The notes beneath the pieces were generated by a model that worked only from the letters and a program-made list of their open reading frames with translations, did not search any database and was not told the origin of the DNA. Positions 1-9,139 of a DNA stretch of 64,000 nt are shown one piece after another. The DNA is from Gigantopelta aegis (taxonomy: Eukaryota > Mollusca > Gastropoda > Neomphalida > Peltospiridae), in the NCBI RefSeq assembly GCF_016097555.1, contig NC_054704.1, forward strand, positions 81,314,452 through 81,378,451. The letters run 5' to 3'. The position numbers and the translations under genes were made by a program. Position 1 is the stretch's first letter. Every line of letters begins with the position of its first letter.

Positions 1-50
1 AGACGTGGAGTGATGACCAACTGGCGTTTATGTTTTACAGGTGTGTATTA

Positions 51-1464
51 AAGACGACGCTACACAATACGAGTACCTCGTACGACAAAACCCACGAGAA
101 TAGCCGATTGCTATAGCTTGTTTTGATAATCGGCTATTCCCGTGGCTTGAAGGTGACGAAACACAATACGAGTTCCCCGTACGAGAAAACCCACGAATAG
201 CCGATTGTTATAGCTTGTTTTGTTAATCGGCTATTCTCGTGGCTTGAAGGTGACGAAACACGACACGAGGGCCTCGTACGACAAAACCCACGAGAATAGC
301 CGATTGCTATAGCTTGTTTTGTTAATCGGCTATTCCCGTGGCTTGAAGGTGACGAAACACAATACGAGTTCCTCGTACGAGAAAACCCACGAGAATAGCC
401 GATTGTTATAGCTTGTTTTGTTAATCGGCTATTATCATGGCTTGAAGGTGACGAAACATGGTACGAGGGCCTCGTACGACAAAACCCACGAGAATAGCCG
501 ATTGCTATAGCTTGTTTTGTTAATCGGCTATTCCCGTGGCTTGAAGGTGACGAAACACAATACGAGTTCCTCGTACGAGAAAACCCACGAGAATAGCCGA
601 TTGTTATAGCTTGTTTTGTTAATCGGCTATTCTCGTGGCTTGAAGGTGACGAAACACGATACGAGGGCCTCGTACGACAAAACCCACGAGAATAGCCGAT
701 TGCTATAGCTTGTTTTGTTAATCGGCTATTCTCGTGGCTTGAAGGTGACGAAACACGATACGAGTGCCTCATACGACAAAACCCACGAGAATAGCCGATT
801 GCTATAGCTTGTTTTGTTAATCCGCTATTCCCGTGGCTTGAAGGTGACGAACACAATACGAGTTCCTCGTACGAGAAAACCCACGAGAATAGCCGATTAT
901 TATAGCTTGTTTTGTTAATCGGCTATTCTCGTGGCTTGAAGGTGACGAAACACGATACGAGGGCCTCGTACGACAAAACCCACGAGAATAGCCGATTGCT
1001 ATAGCTTGTTTTGTTAATCGGCTATTCTCGTGGCTTGAAGGTGACGAAACACGATACGAGTGCCTCATACGACAAAACCCACGAGAATAGCCGATTGCTA
1101 TAGCTTGTTTTGTTAATCCGCTATTCCCGTGGCTTGAAGGTGACGAACACAATACGAGTTCCTCGTACGAGAAAACCTACGAGAATAGCCGATTGTTATA
1201 GCTTGTTTTGTTAATCGGCTATTCTCGTGGCTTGAAGGTGACGAAACACGATACGAGGGCCTCGTACGACAAAACCCACGAGAATAGCCGATTGCTATAG
1301 CTTGTTTTGTTAATCGGCTATTCTCGTGGCTTGATGGTGACGAAACACAATACGAGTGCCTCGTACGAGAATAGCTGATTGTGACTAGACAACATTACGA
1401 TTTCCTCGTTTGCTGTGCAATCGTCTTGTAGCGCATGAGGTACTCGTATCGTGTGGCGTCACCT
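51..1464. mobile_element. MITE whose interior has expanded into a ~99-bp palindromic tandem array
   Basis: About 13 near-identical units repeat every ~99 bp, and two variants alternate (GAGGGCCTCG and GAGTTCCTCG types). Each unit holds a long hairpin: CCACGAGAATAGCCGATT, an ~18-nt spacer, then its complement AATCGGCTATTCTCGTGG. A second short palindrome (TACGAGGGCCTCGTA type) separates the hairpins. The outer ends are inverted: left ACGACGCTACACAATACGAG, right (reverse complement) TGACGCCACACGATACGAG. TTA sits just outside both ends (48-50 and 1465-1467), as expected for PIF/Harbinger-type MITEs. Single-copy relatives with the same termini lie at 19908-20032 and 60831-60945. Open frames across the array are products of the repeat. 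Confidence 0.8.
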
Positions 1465-1529
1465 TTAGTTTAAGACGATGATCATCTTTTCGAATAGCAT
1501 GAGTGGGATATAGCTGTATTAGAACGTTC

Positions 1530-1645
1530 AACTGGTGTGCGTCGGATCGTAGGATCGATCGCCTTCAGTGCACATAATGTCCACCAACACCACCACTAAC
1601 CCATCCATCTCAACCAGTGCACCATGACTGGCATATCGACAATGT
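1530..1645 (+). repeat. Degraded SINE head
   Basis: A worn copy of the tRNA-derived SINE head (GGATCGTAGGATCGATCGCC) is followed by a remnant of the SINE core near CAGTGCACCATGACTGG. It is too degraded to delimit well. Confidence 0.4.
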
Positions 1646-1720
1646 AAGAAAAAAGTATTGTTGGTTTTTAAATATTACCATCAAGTTAACTGATTCAGTT
1701 GTGCCTTTAACCTCTTGGTG

Positions 1721-2540
1721 GCGGGATTTAGTCCAGTCGTTTAAGTGCTAATTGGAGGGTGCTTGCGTCGCAGGATCGTAGCACCTCGATTTTTCCTCGT
1801 TCCAACCAGTGCATTACAACTGGTCAAAGGCCGTGGTATGTGCTTTTCTGTCTGTGGGAGACGGGGGACATGCCACCAGAAATAGGTTAAGCGGTAGGCG
1901 TAGGTGGTTTTGGCCGTAGGGGGAGTTAGGTGTGTCTGGGGGCCTGTCCGCGGCTCCCGGGCGACCCTCCCCCGGCTTCGGCCACGCTGAAGTTCCCGAT
2001 AGGATCGGTGTGTCTGTTGAATTTCCCCCTTAATGGATAACTTTCCTGTGGCCTGGGCCCAACCTCCTTGAAACCTACACAAACTAAGGGTTAAATGAAT
2101 GCTCTAAATGGTTTATTTCTTTTCGGAAAACCCGTTCTAAAATGGCGTCTAAAATTTTATTATATGATTTTATAGGTAAATTTGTGTTGGGAAAGACGCA
2201 ATCAAAATTAAATACAATAAGGTCCCCCCTTTTGATTGGCTGTAATATCAAAATTACCCCAAATAATTTTATCACCCCGGGCTGGGTTACTGGCATCCAG
2301 TGATCGAGCCCGGGGGGGTCATGCCTGAAACCTTCGTGGTATAGGAGCATGTAAAAAAATTTAATGAATGAATGTGGGAAAGTGCATATATAAGATCCCT
2401 TGCTGCATTAGGACAGATGTAGTAATAGGTTTCGTCTGACGACTACGTGTCAGAATTACCAAATGTTTGACATCCATCAGCCGGTGATTAATTAATCAAT
2501 GTGTTCTAGTGGTGTCGTTAAACAAAACAAACTTTATAAC
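1721..2540 (+). mobile_element. SINE (type I tail), split by a later retroposon insertion
   Basis: The SINE starts with a degraded tRNA-like head (GCGGGATTTAGTCCAG) and the core CGTTCCAACCAGTGCATTAC. It is broken at 1859 by an inserted element and resumes at 2373 with AGTGCATATATAAGATCCC. It ends with the type I tail GTGTCGTTAAACAAAACAAAC. The 7-bp TGTGGGA is present on both sides of the insert. Confidence 0.8.
1860..2372 (+). mobile_element. Non-LTR retroposon insertion with 3'-terminal hairpins
   Basis: A ~513-bp insert is flanked by TGTGGGA at 1853-1859 and 2373-2379. Its + strand 3' end runs through a strong GC hairpin (CCCCGGGCT paired with AGCCCGGGG, ~2273-2318). A second stem-loop (CATGC...GCATG) encloses a GAAACC...GTGGTATA loop at ~2321-2352. 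The tail is AAAAAAATTTAATGAATGAA. The same two-hairpin ending recurs at 39.9, 42.4, 43.6 and 45.75 kb. The 5' part is GC-rich and encodes nothing I recognise; the insert is likely a 5'-truncated LINE or a SINE. Confidence 0.65.
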
Positions 2541-2612
2541 TTCAGGATACTGCATATTGATTACTAATAACAATTCAGGTGTAACTGTCAACCTTGGCAA
2601 TGTCAGTGTTTG

Positions 2613-3375
2613 CCTTTATGCCTGAACTAAAAGTGAAGTTTAATCTATACAATATCTTGGTCATTTGTTAAGAAACCTTTATGCCTGAACTAAAAGTGAA
2701 GTTTAATCTATACAATATCTTGGTCATTTGGTAAGAAACCTTTATGCCTGAACTAAAAGTGAAGTTTAATCTATACAATATCTTGGTCATTTGTTAAGAA
2801 ACCTTTATGCCTGAACTAAAAGTGTAGTTTAATCTATACAATATCTTGGTCATTTGTTAAGAAACCTTTATGCCTGAACTAAAAGTGAAGTTTAATCTAT
2901 ACAATATCTTGGTCATTTGTTAAGAAACCTTTATGCCTGAACTAAAAGTGAAGTTTAATCTATACAATATCTTGGTCATTTGTTAAGAAACCTTTATGCC
3001 TGAACTAAAAGTGAAGTTTAATCTATACAATATCTTGGTCATTTGTTAAGAAACCTTTATGCCTGAACTAAAAGTGAAGTTTAATCTATACAATATCTTG
3101 GTCATTTGTTAAGAAACCTTTATGCCTGAACTAAAAGTGAAGTTTAATCTATACAATATCTTGGTCATTTGTTAAGAAACCTTTATGCCTGAACTAAAAG
3201 TGAAGTTTAATCTATACAATATCTTGGTCATTTGTTAAGAAACCTTTATGCCTGAACTAAAAGTGAAGTTTAATCTATACAATATCTTGGTCATTTGTTA
3301 AGAAACCTTTATGCCTGAACTAAAAGTGAAGTTTAATCTATACAATATCTTGGTCATTTGTTAAGAAACCTTTTA
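2613..3375. repeat. 63-bp minisatellite, ~12 near-identical copies
   Basis: The unit beginning GCCTGAACTAAAAGTGAAGT recurs every 63 bp from 2620 to 3313, followed by a last partial end. Copies differ by only one or two bases, for example GTAAGAAACC in one and GTGTAG in another. Every frame of the unit contains stops, so it is not coding. Confidence 0.95.
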
Positions 3376-3382
3376 ACAATAG

Positions 3383-3737
3383 CAGGGCTTCTAGAATGTT
3401 TATAAAATCCACTAGCCTTGGGATCAGTGATTTAAACAAATTTACTAGCCACGGTTACAAATTCACTAGCCCTACTTTACTTTAAGTTAATGTAATTTTA
3501 CTAATTAATAGTAATAATCAGATATGTCACCTAAAGAAGGAGATAGAGCTTAAAAACAATAACATTTCGTGGTGGTAGTGGGGGCAGGGTATACATATTT
3601 ACAAAATAGACTTAACCCCAGCATTTGACAATTTTGTTTTTCACTAGCCGTCGAGCATGGCAATAGTAGTTATTTACTAACCCAACATTGAAAATCACTA
3701 GCCATGGGAGTGGGGCTACCATAATCTAGAAGCCTTG
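3383..3737. mobile_element. Candidate TIR element (hAT-like ends)
   Basis: The left end CAGGGCTTCTAGA and the right end (reverse complement) CAAGGCTTCTAGA are inverted. The interior repeats CACTAGCC words in both halves. No convincing target duplication is left. It is non-autonomous, with no coding capacity. Confidence 0.45.
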
Positions 3738-3836
3738 AATACATTTAATTGTGTGACAAATGAATCAACCTCCACAAAGGGAATTCGGACCACCGACCAT
3801 TTTGGTCAGCGTCCTATAAATTGAGCTAATACTACT

Positions 3837-3921
3837 AGCCCAATGGGCCCACCGACGGGGATCGATCCCAGATCGACCGCGCATCATGCGAACGCTTTAC
3901 CACTGGGCTACGTCCCGCCCG
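3837..3921 (-). mobile_element. SINE tRNA-derived head, 3'-truncated
   Basis: Reverse complement of the common SINE head (GCGGGACGTAGCCCAGTGG ... GGGATCGATCCCCGTCGGTG), ending at the CCCAATGGGCC segment. Core and tail are missing. Confidence 0.75.
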
Positions 3922-3936
3922 CACTCTTGAGTTAAG

Positions 3937-4296
3937 AAAAAAGAAATGTTTTATTTAACGACGCACTCAACACATTTTATTTACGGTTATATGAGAGATT
4001 TTGAGAGGAAACCCGCTGTCGCCACTACATGGGCTACTCTTTCCGATTAGAAGCAAGGGATCTTTTATTTGCGCTTCCCACAGGCAGGATAGCACAAACC
4101 ATGGCCTTTGTTGAACCAGTTATGGATCACTGGTAGGTGCAAGTGGTTTACACCTACCCACTGAGCATTGTGGAGCACTCACTCAGGGTTTGGAGTCGGT
4201 ATCTGGTTTAAAAATCCCATGCCTCGACTGGGATCCGAACCCAGTACTTACCATCCTGTAGACCGATGGCCTAACCACTACGCCACCGAGGCCGGT
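3937..4296 (-). mobile_element. SINE with alternative tRNA head and type II tail
   Basis: Read on the - strand it opens with CCGGCCTCGGTGGCGTAGTG, a different tRNA-derived head (B-box-like GGTTCGGATCC) from the common one. It then joins the same core (AAGATCCCTTGCTTCTAATC, ACAGCGGGTTTCCTCTC) and the type II tail GAGTGCGTCGTTAAATAAAAC. The element shows that heads have been swapped among SINE families that share one core and 3' domain. Confidence 0.8.
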
Positions 4297-4355
4297 CTTG
4301 TGTTAAGAAGACACAAGTCCCTACGTCGGTTCCAAATATAACAGACACACAAAGA

Positions 4356-4430
4356 TCCACCGAGGTAATTCGAACCTCGGATCCTCTGTATGCGATTCCA
4401 GCGCTCTACCAACTTAGCAACTTCGAATTC
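4356..4430 (-). repeat. tRNA-like sequence (third SINE head type)
   Basis: On the - strand there is an A-box-like GTTGGTAGAGCGCTGG and a B-box-like GGTTCGAATTACC with about the spacing of a tRNA promoter. A proper acceptor stem and anticodon arm cannot be drawn, so it is called a tRNA-derived repeat and not a tRNA gene. Confidence 0.45.
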
Positions 4431-4943
4431 ACACTAGCTGTTACAATTAGGAGCACTTTATATCGATACTGCTATATTTACACATTTTTGTAAAGTGTTA
4501 TGAGAGTTGGTATTGGTTCAAAACCTTTTCTTTTTCTTTTTGTTTATCCCACTGCCCCCTTTCCTTTCTCTCCTTTGAATTCCACCTCATTTTTTCCCGA
4601 TCTGCCAGCTCCTCCTTTCTTTTCGTTGTCCACCTCCACATCCCAGTCATTGCCTCTCCAACCGCAACAGGCACTTTTCTGTTGTGGCTATCTGTGCTAC
4701 ACACCTGCCACATCCCATCAGCTTTTAGCTGTCGGCATTGTCTGACCACTTCGGAGAGTGTTCAGTAGTTACTTTTGGCATTGTTAAGAGGCACTTGTAA
4801 CCACCTACTATGCTCACCTACTTCCGGCGGTCGTTAGTTAGTGCCGTAGGTCAGACCAGATTGGTTCAAAACTTAATAATGTCTTGTTATATACGTTGTT
4901 GTTTTTAATTTGGTTGTATTATTTAGTCTATAGTTACAAACCA
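4431..4943. other. No recognised gene
   Basis: Pyrimidine-rich on the + strand around 4520-4640. Overlapping ORFs exist on both strands at 4498-4749. Neither matches a family I know, and the strand bias of composition explains both. Confidence 0.4.
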
Positions 4944-5066
4944 GTGGGGCCTAATTCACAAAGCTCTCTTAGGATCTGCTAGACAACAAAGCATGCTCCT
5001 TGCATGTCTTTTAGCATTGCACTGCGAGATCGCAAAGTTGCGAGGGTTTAGCGAATTAGGCCCCAC
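4944..5066. mobile_element. Short MITE with 14-bp perfect inverted ends
   Basis: GTGGGGCCTAATTC at the left is mirrored by GAATTAGGCCCCAC at the right. The element is ~123 bp with no coding capacity. The CAGGGGCC-like ends resemble hAT MITEs; a target duplication is not evident. Confidence 0.65.
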
Positions 5067-5338
5067 TTGTTTATCGGTTCCTTTTTAACGCAAACGGACT
5101 ATAACGATGAAGTAGAAAGGGTGTATGAGTCTGGGGAGTGTCTGTCTTTCCTATATACAGACGAAGCACCCGGCGATCACAATCTTGTCAAAATCTCGTT
5201 TAGATTCTGATTTGTGCAGAGATATGATTTTGATTAGAAGGGATCAAATTAAGGTATTATGAAAGTTTAAAAAACAAATGTTAATATTTAAAACAAAAAA
5301 TAAAGGTTAGAGCGTTGATTATTTATGTACCGGTATGT

Positions 5339-5365
5339 ATTTATTTATTTATTTATTTATCTATT
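5339..5365. repeat. (ATTT)n microsatellite
   Basis: Tetranucleotide run directly before the SINE head at 5368. Confidence 0.85.
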
Positions 5366-5367
5366 TG

Positions 5368-5672
5368 GGCGAGACGCAGCCCAGTGGTAAAGAGCTCGCT
5401 TGATGCGCGGTCGGTTTAGGATCGATTCCCGTCGGTAGGCCCATTGGGCTATTTCTCGTCCCAGCCAGTGCACCACGACTGGTATATCAAAGGCCGTGGT
5501 ATGTGCTATCCTGTCTGTGGGATGGTGCATATAAAAGATCCCTTGTTGCATTAGGAAAAAATGTAGCGGGTTTCCTCTGATGACTACGAGTCATAATTAC
5601 CAAATGTTTCACAACCAATAGCCGATGATTAATTAATCAATGTGCTCTAGTGGTGTCGCTAAACAAAACAAA
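5368..5672 (+). mobile_element. SINE, type I tail, near full length
   Basis: tRNA-derived head (GGGCGAGACGCAGCCCAGTG, GGATCGATTCCCGTCGG), core (GTTCCA/CACCACGACTGG, CTATCCTGTCTGTGGGATGG) and tail AGTGGTGTCGCTAAACAAAAC. An open frame on the reverse strand is a repeat shadow. Confidence 0.9.
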
Positions 5673-5819
5673 CTCTTTTTTTTATTATTTATTTGATTTG
5701 ATTTTTTTTATTTACAAATGTTTATTTATTAAATTAATTCACATTATTTATTTTATTATATATTAATTCACATTAAATGTTTATATATTTTTTATTTATT
5801 TACTTATTCTGTATTTAAA

Positions 5820-6015
5820 ACATATTTTTAATTAATTAATTAATTAATCATGTAGTTGGTTAGTTAGTTAGGTAGGTAGATAGTTAGGTAGGCAGGTGGT
5901 TGGTTGGTTGGTTGGTTGGTTGGTTGGTTAGGCAGTTAATTAGTTAGTTAGTTAGTTAGTTAGTTTGTTACCTAGTTCGTTCGTTCGTTCGTTAGGTCGT
6001 TAGTTATTAATTAAG
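5820..6015. repeat. Compound simple repeat (TTAA/GGTT/GTTA/TTCG)
   Basis: Tracts of TTAA, GTTAG, GGTT and GTTC follow one another up to ~40 bp before the methyltransferase exon at 6056. Confidence 0.9.
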
Positions 6016-6055
6016 TAATTTGCTTATTTGTTGAAGATACACGACACGGCTGCAG

Positions 6056-6165
6056 TACAAGTGTATGAATTTGGCACGGATGTCGGTTGCTGTCAACGAC
6101 ACGTGGGTGATATGTAAGGACGAACCCTTCCAGCCCGGACAACGCTGCCTCGTCTACTCCTTTGG
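6056..6165 (+). CDS. METTL24-like: METTL24/FkbM-like methyltransferase, first recognised exon
   Basis: First of four exons that splice in phase into a METTL24-like (FkbM-type, SAM-dependent) methyltransferase fragment of ~206 residues. The exon follows a CTGCAG acceptor, reads YKCMNLARMSV then WVICKDEPF and CLVYSFG, and ends TTT GG before a gtacga donor. In this family the C...W-C-D...CLVYSFG block lies just before the SAM-binding region. Later exons are 7564-7638, 8511-8649 and 10085-10381; the junctions (phases 2, 2, 0) all agree. Upstream exons with the initiator and membrane anchor were not found. Just upstream is a simple-repeat tract and ~20 bp downstream a SINE tail. METTL24 relatives are usually Golgi/secretory type II proteins with poorly known substrates, so the role is inferred from the family. 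Confidence 0.72.
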
Positions 6166-6184
6166 GTACGAATCAGCTCATTAT

Positions 6185-6300
6185 TGTTCATTCGTTTCAA
6201 TTTTATTTTCGTTCTTATATCTAATTAAGGTTCAAGCACGCTGTCCTGGACACAAACGTCGGCTATCTTGGCTGTCTGTTCAGGTAAAGGGTTATTGGCG
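6185..6300 (-). mobile_element. 3' part of the family-3 SINE
   Basis: The reverse complement reads CAGGACAGCGTGCTTGAACC then TTAATTAGATATAAG and ACGAAAATAAAATTG. The same module lies at 15423-15545. It sits in intron 1 just after the donor. Confidence 0.55.
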
Positions 6301-6336
6301 GTCATTGGGTGAGACGTCGATTTAGTGGGCAAGGAG

Positions 6337-6640
6337 CGGGACGTAGCTCAGTAAGAAAGCGTTCGCTTGATGCGCGGTCAGACTAGGATCGATCCCCGTC
6401 GGTGGCTCATTGAGCTATGACTCGTTCCAGCCAGTGTACGTCGGTTGGTATATCAAAGACCGTGGAAAGTGCTATCCTGTCTGTGGGATGGTGCATATAA
6501 ATGATCTCTTGCTAACTGAAAAATGGAACGGGTTTCCTCTCTAGAACTATAAGTGAAAAATTACCAAATATTTGCCGTCCAACAGCCGATGATTAATAAC
6601 TGAATGTGCTCTACTGGTGTCGTTAAACAAAACAAACTTT
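6337..6640 (+). mobile_element. SINE, type I tail, near full length (intron 1)
   Basis: Head GCGGGACGTAGCTCAGTAAG, core GTGGAAAGTGCTATCCTGTC, tail ACTGGTGTCGTTAAACAAAAC. Intronic in the methyltransferase gene. Confidence 0.9.
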
Positions 6641-7251
6641 AACTATATGTAGTGAGCCTTGCTAAAGGCACGTGGTCCTCAAAACATTGTATAATAGACT
6701 AAACTCCAATGAAAACGCATCACCCAATTTTCTGTTGTTTTTGATTTCGCATATATGAGGTTGTTATAAAAGACACAATAAGTCTAAACATTGTGTACAA
6801 TTTTTGAGATAGTTATTACCTACCAGAAAACATCCAGTTATAGTGTTTTATTATTATTTCATCTTTTATTCTTGTTTTACAACTACAAATTTGACTGGTG
6901 CGTTTTCATTGGTGTCTTGATTATAATACTTATTTCTGTATCTCTGGTATGGTCTTGACTGTCTTGATAGAATTTAAAACCAGCGTTTTTGGTGTGCTCG
7001 GTTGGCACGTACCCGAATTCTGAAGGCGTTGGAACTCTTTAGAACCGCATCCTACAGAATCGTCAGACCCTGTGAACCTAGGCATGCAGACCAGACGACT
7101 TTATCTACACTCAGAAATGAATTTCACAATACTACAATTCTTTTAATCACTTCAAGCAAGAATCTATGCTCTAGTTAGAAATTCCTTACAAAGTTGGAAC
7201 AAGACTAAGTACATGTACCTTTAAAGTACATTTTGTATATCAGTAAAGAAC

Positions 7252-7563
7252 TTTCAGACTAACCAATAAACTTCTTCCAGACTAACAAATAAACATGTTT
7301 TAGACCACCAATAAGCATGTTTTAGACTTAACAATAAACACTTTTCAGTTTAACCAATAAAAATGTTTCAGGCTAAACAATAAACATGATCCATGATCCA
7401 GACCAAACAATAACAATGTTTCAGACTAAACAATAAACCATTTTCCAAACTAAACATTAAACATGTTTCAGACTTGTCAATAAATATTTTTCAGACTAAA
7501 CAATAAACATGTTCAGACTAAACAATAAACATGTTTCAGACTACATCAATAAACATGTTTCAG
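7252..7563. repeat. ~23-26-bp minisatellite ending at the exon 2 splice acceptor
   Basis: Degenerate units of the form TTTCAGACTAAACAATAAACA recur from ~7252. The last unit, TTTCAG/ACTAACCAAT, is the splice acceptor and first coding bases of methyltransferase exon 2. Each unit therefore carries a decoy CAG/A acceptor-like site. Confidence 0.85.
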
Positions 7564-7638
7564 ACTAACCAATGTCACACCAGTTGAGAAGTATTTGGCA
7601 TCAACTATGCAGTGTGAAGTTCACTATTTCCAACCCAA
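7564..7638 (+). CDS. METTL24-like: METTL24/FkbM-like methyltransferase, exon 2
   Basis: 75 nt between a TTTCAG acceptor and a gtaagt donor. GG from exon 1 plus A completes a Gly codon. The exon then reads LTNVTPVEKYLA and QCEVHYFQP and ends in AA, which joins T of exon 3 as Asn. The family pattern here is FGI...FE..L....GCEVHSFDP, part of the SAM-binding fold. The usual Asp after Phe is Gln here (FQP), so cofactor binding may be altered. Its acceptor is the last unit of a minisatellite. Confidence 0.72.
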
Positions 7639-7837
7639 GTAAGTAGCTAGATTTTTATTTTTATTTTTTTTAAAGCATGCACATGTGATGAACTATATAT
7701 TTTGAATACAGGTCCAAAACCAATTGCGGAAGGTCGGGAGATGGTGTGGCGGGGTGCCTACATAGTTATTGGTTATTCATACAGAACGTTCCTTTTTAAT
7801 CTTAAAGTGCATGTTTGTCTAGCGATATTATTTTCTT

Positions 7838-8010
7838 TTCGATCCCTTGCTGCTAATCGGAAAGAGTAACCCATGTAGTGGCGACAGCGGGTTTCCTCTC
7901 AAATACTGTGTGGTTCTTAACCATATGTCTGACGCCATATAACCGTAAATACATTGTGTTGAGTGCATCGATAAATAAAACATTTCTTTCTTTCTATTTG
8001 GTCGTAGATT
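7838..8010 (+). mobile_element. SINE 3' half, type II tail (intron 2)
   Basis: Reads GATCCCTTGCTGCTAATCGG, GACAGCGGGTTTCCTCTC, GACGCCATATAACCGTAAAT and a tail AAATAAAACATTTCTTTC. The 5' head is missing. Confidence 0.8.
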
Positions 8011-8019
8011 GCGAAAAGG

Positions 8020-8500
8020 TAAATAATGCATATTACTATACATCTTACGCCATATAACCATAATTCAAATGTGCTAAATTTTAGCAGCGAGTGATATGCA
8101 TATTTTCAATGTGAAAAAAAAATACAGTATTCCCTTTAATATTGTATATTATTGTTTATTTTTCTGTGGTTCTTAAAGCAGCGTTTTCATTATGCGATTA
8201 GTCGCACCGACTTGTCATATGCGATTAGTCGCACCGACTTGTCATATGCGATTTGTCGTGGATAATAAATAGTACGACTCCGACACGACTTGTCGTTCCG
8301 ATTTAGGTGTTCTCACTATGCGATTCAATCGTATGCGACAAGTCGGTGCGACTAATCGCACAATGAGAACGCCGCTTACCATATGTCCGACGCCATAAAA
8401 ACGTAATTCAAATGTGCGGAGTTAACTTAAATATCCCTTCCTACTATTAGCAGTCAGTGATGTACATATTTTGCCTTTAATGTTGTATATTCTTTTTTAT
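8020..8500. repeat. Local tandem duplication in intron 2, one copy holding a MITE
   Basis: Two stretches resemble each other. 8048-8160 has CGCCATATAACC, AATTCAAATGTGC, TTAGCAGCGAGTGAT and CCTTTAATATTGTATATT. 8380-8495 has CGCCATAAAAACG, AATTCAAATGTGC, TTAGCAGTCAGTGAT and CCTTTAATGTTGTATATT. The SINE piece preceding the second copy is interrupted by the MITE at 8178-8375. Confidence 0.6.
8178..8375. mobile_element. MITE with ~38-bp inverted ends
   Basis: Left GCAGCGTTTTCATTATGCG, then ATTAGTCGCACCGACTTGTC. The right end is its complement (GACAAGTCGGTGCGACTAAT then GAGAACGCCGC). It is inserted in a SINE remnant (GTGGTTCTTAA/CCATATGTC). The target duplication is probably TTA, but one side is imperfect. 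Confidence 0.8.
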
Positions 8501-8510
8501 GTGTGTGCAG

Positions 8511-8649
8511 TGTTGAACAAAACCAGCCTGAATATGTTTTTGGTGTCCAAGTCCACGCTTTCGGACTGGCTTCTCAGAACGGAAGGACAGAACACGGGTG
8601 GCGGGTGCGCACCCTCAACACAATCATTCAGGAAATGGGACACCAAAAC
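8511..8649 (+). CDS. METTL24-like: METTL24/FkbM-like methyltransferase, exon 3
   Basis: 139 nt from a TGTGTGCAG acceptor to a gtaaga donor. AA from exon 2 plus T gives Asn. The exon then reads VEQNQPEYVFGVQVHAFGLA, NGRTEHGWRVRTLNTI and IQEMGHQN. The family pattern is FH..GL......G-W+.+TL..I...LGH. It ends on a codon boundary, matching exon 4 in phase 0. A longer frame at 8471-8653 is a shadow in the wrong phase. Confidence 0.72.
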
Positions 8650-8897
8650 GTAAGATTACTTTCGTTTTAAATAGTCTGCAATCTCATCATCATAATTTAT
8701 GCAGTTGTAGCAAAGAGGTCTCTTTGAAATCTGATTTCACACCAATATTTTTCGATGAGGAATCAGAGGAAGCTAATATATCGAGTGTCCTCTAGCCGTA
8801 TTCACTTTATATGAAAGAACATTTAGTATATAAACAGAATAAGGCTAGAACTAGAAAAGCGATGTGTTGCGAGATAGATCGCCCGTGATGGACTCAT

Positions 8898-8936
8898 CCA
8901 CCCCACCCCCACCCCCACCCCCGCACCCACCTACCC
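8898..8936. repeat. C-rich simple repeat
   Basis: Short CCCCCA-type run; no gene signal around it. Confidence 0.8.
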
Positions 8937-9021
8937 TTTACCAAGCAGTGCACCATTGCTGATTCCGTACACATAAGGCCATGCTATAATATTATACCTT
9001 GTACTATATTTTCCCAGGTAG

Positions 9022-9139
9022 CAGGGGCGGATCCAGTAAAAATTATGGAACTAAGGTGGGAAAGGGCACATGAAAAAAGAGTCACTTGAATATATTTGGG
9101 GGAGCAGGTCCCCTGGTCTCTCCCCTGGATCCGCTTCTG
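9022..9139. mobile_element. Short MITE (GGATCCAG ends)
   Basis: CAGGGGCGGATCCAG at the left is mirrored by CTGGATCCGCTTCTG at the right. GGTAG lies on both sides. Related AGAGCGGATCCAGG sequences occur at 28858 and 63919. Confidence 0.65.

Noticed and set aside
134..1152. Long open frames on the - strand with repeated SSPSSHENSRLTKQ
   Set aside because: They are translations of the ~99-bp satellite. The unit length is divisible by three, so one frame stays open by chance.
51..1400. CRISPR-like regular array
   Set aside because: There are no unique spacers; the whole unit repeats and is palindromic, and the genome is clearly animal.
3837..4430. tRNA genes
   Set aside because: A- and B-box words are present but stems and anticodon arms do not form, and the sequences continue into SINE cores. 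They are SINE heads.
4498..4749. Overlapping ORFs on both strands (81 and 83 aa)
   Set aside because: Strand-biased composition (C/T versus A/G) explains both. No motif, splice context or homology was recognised.
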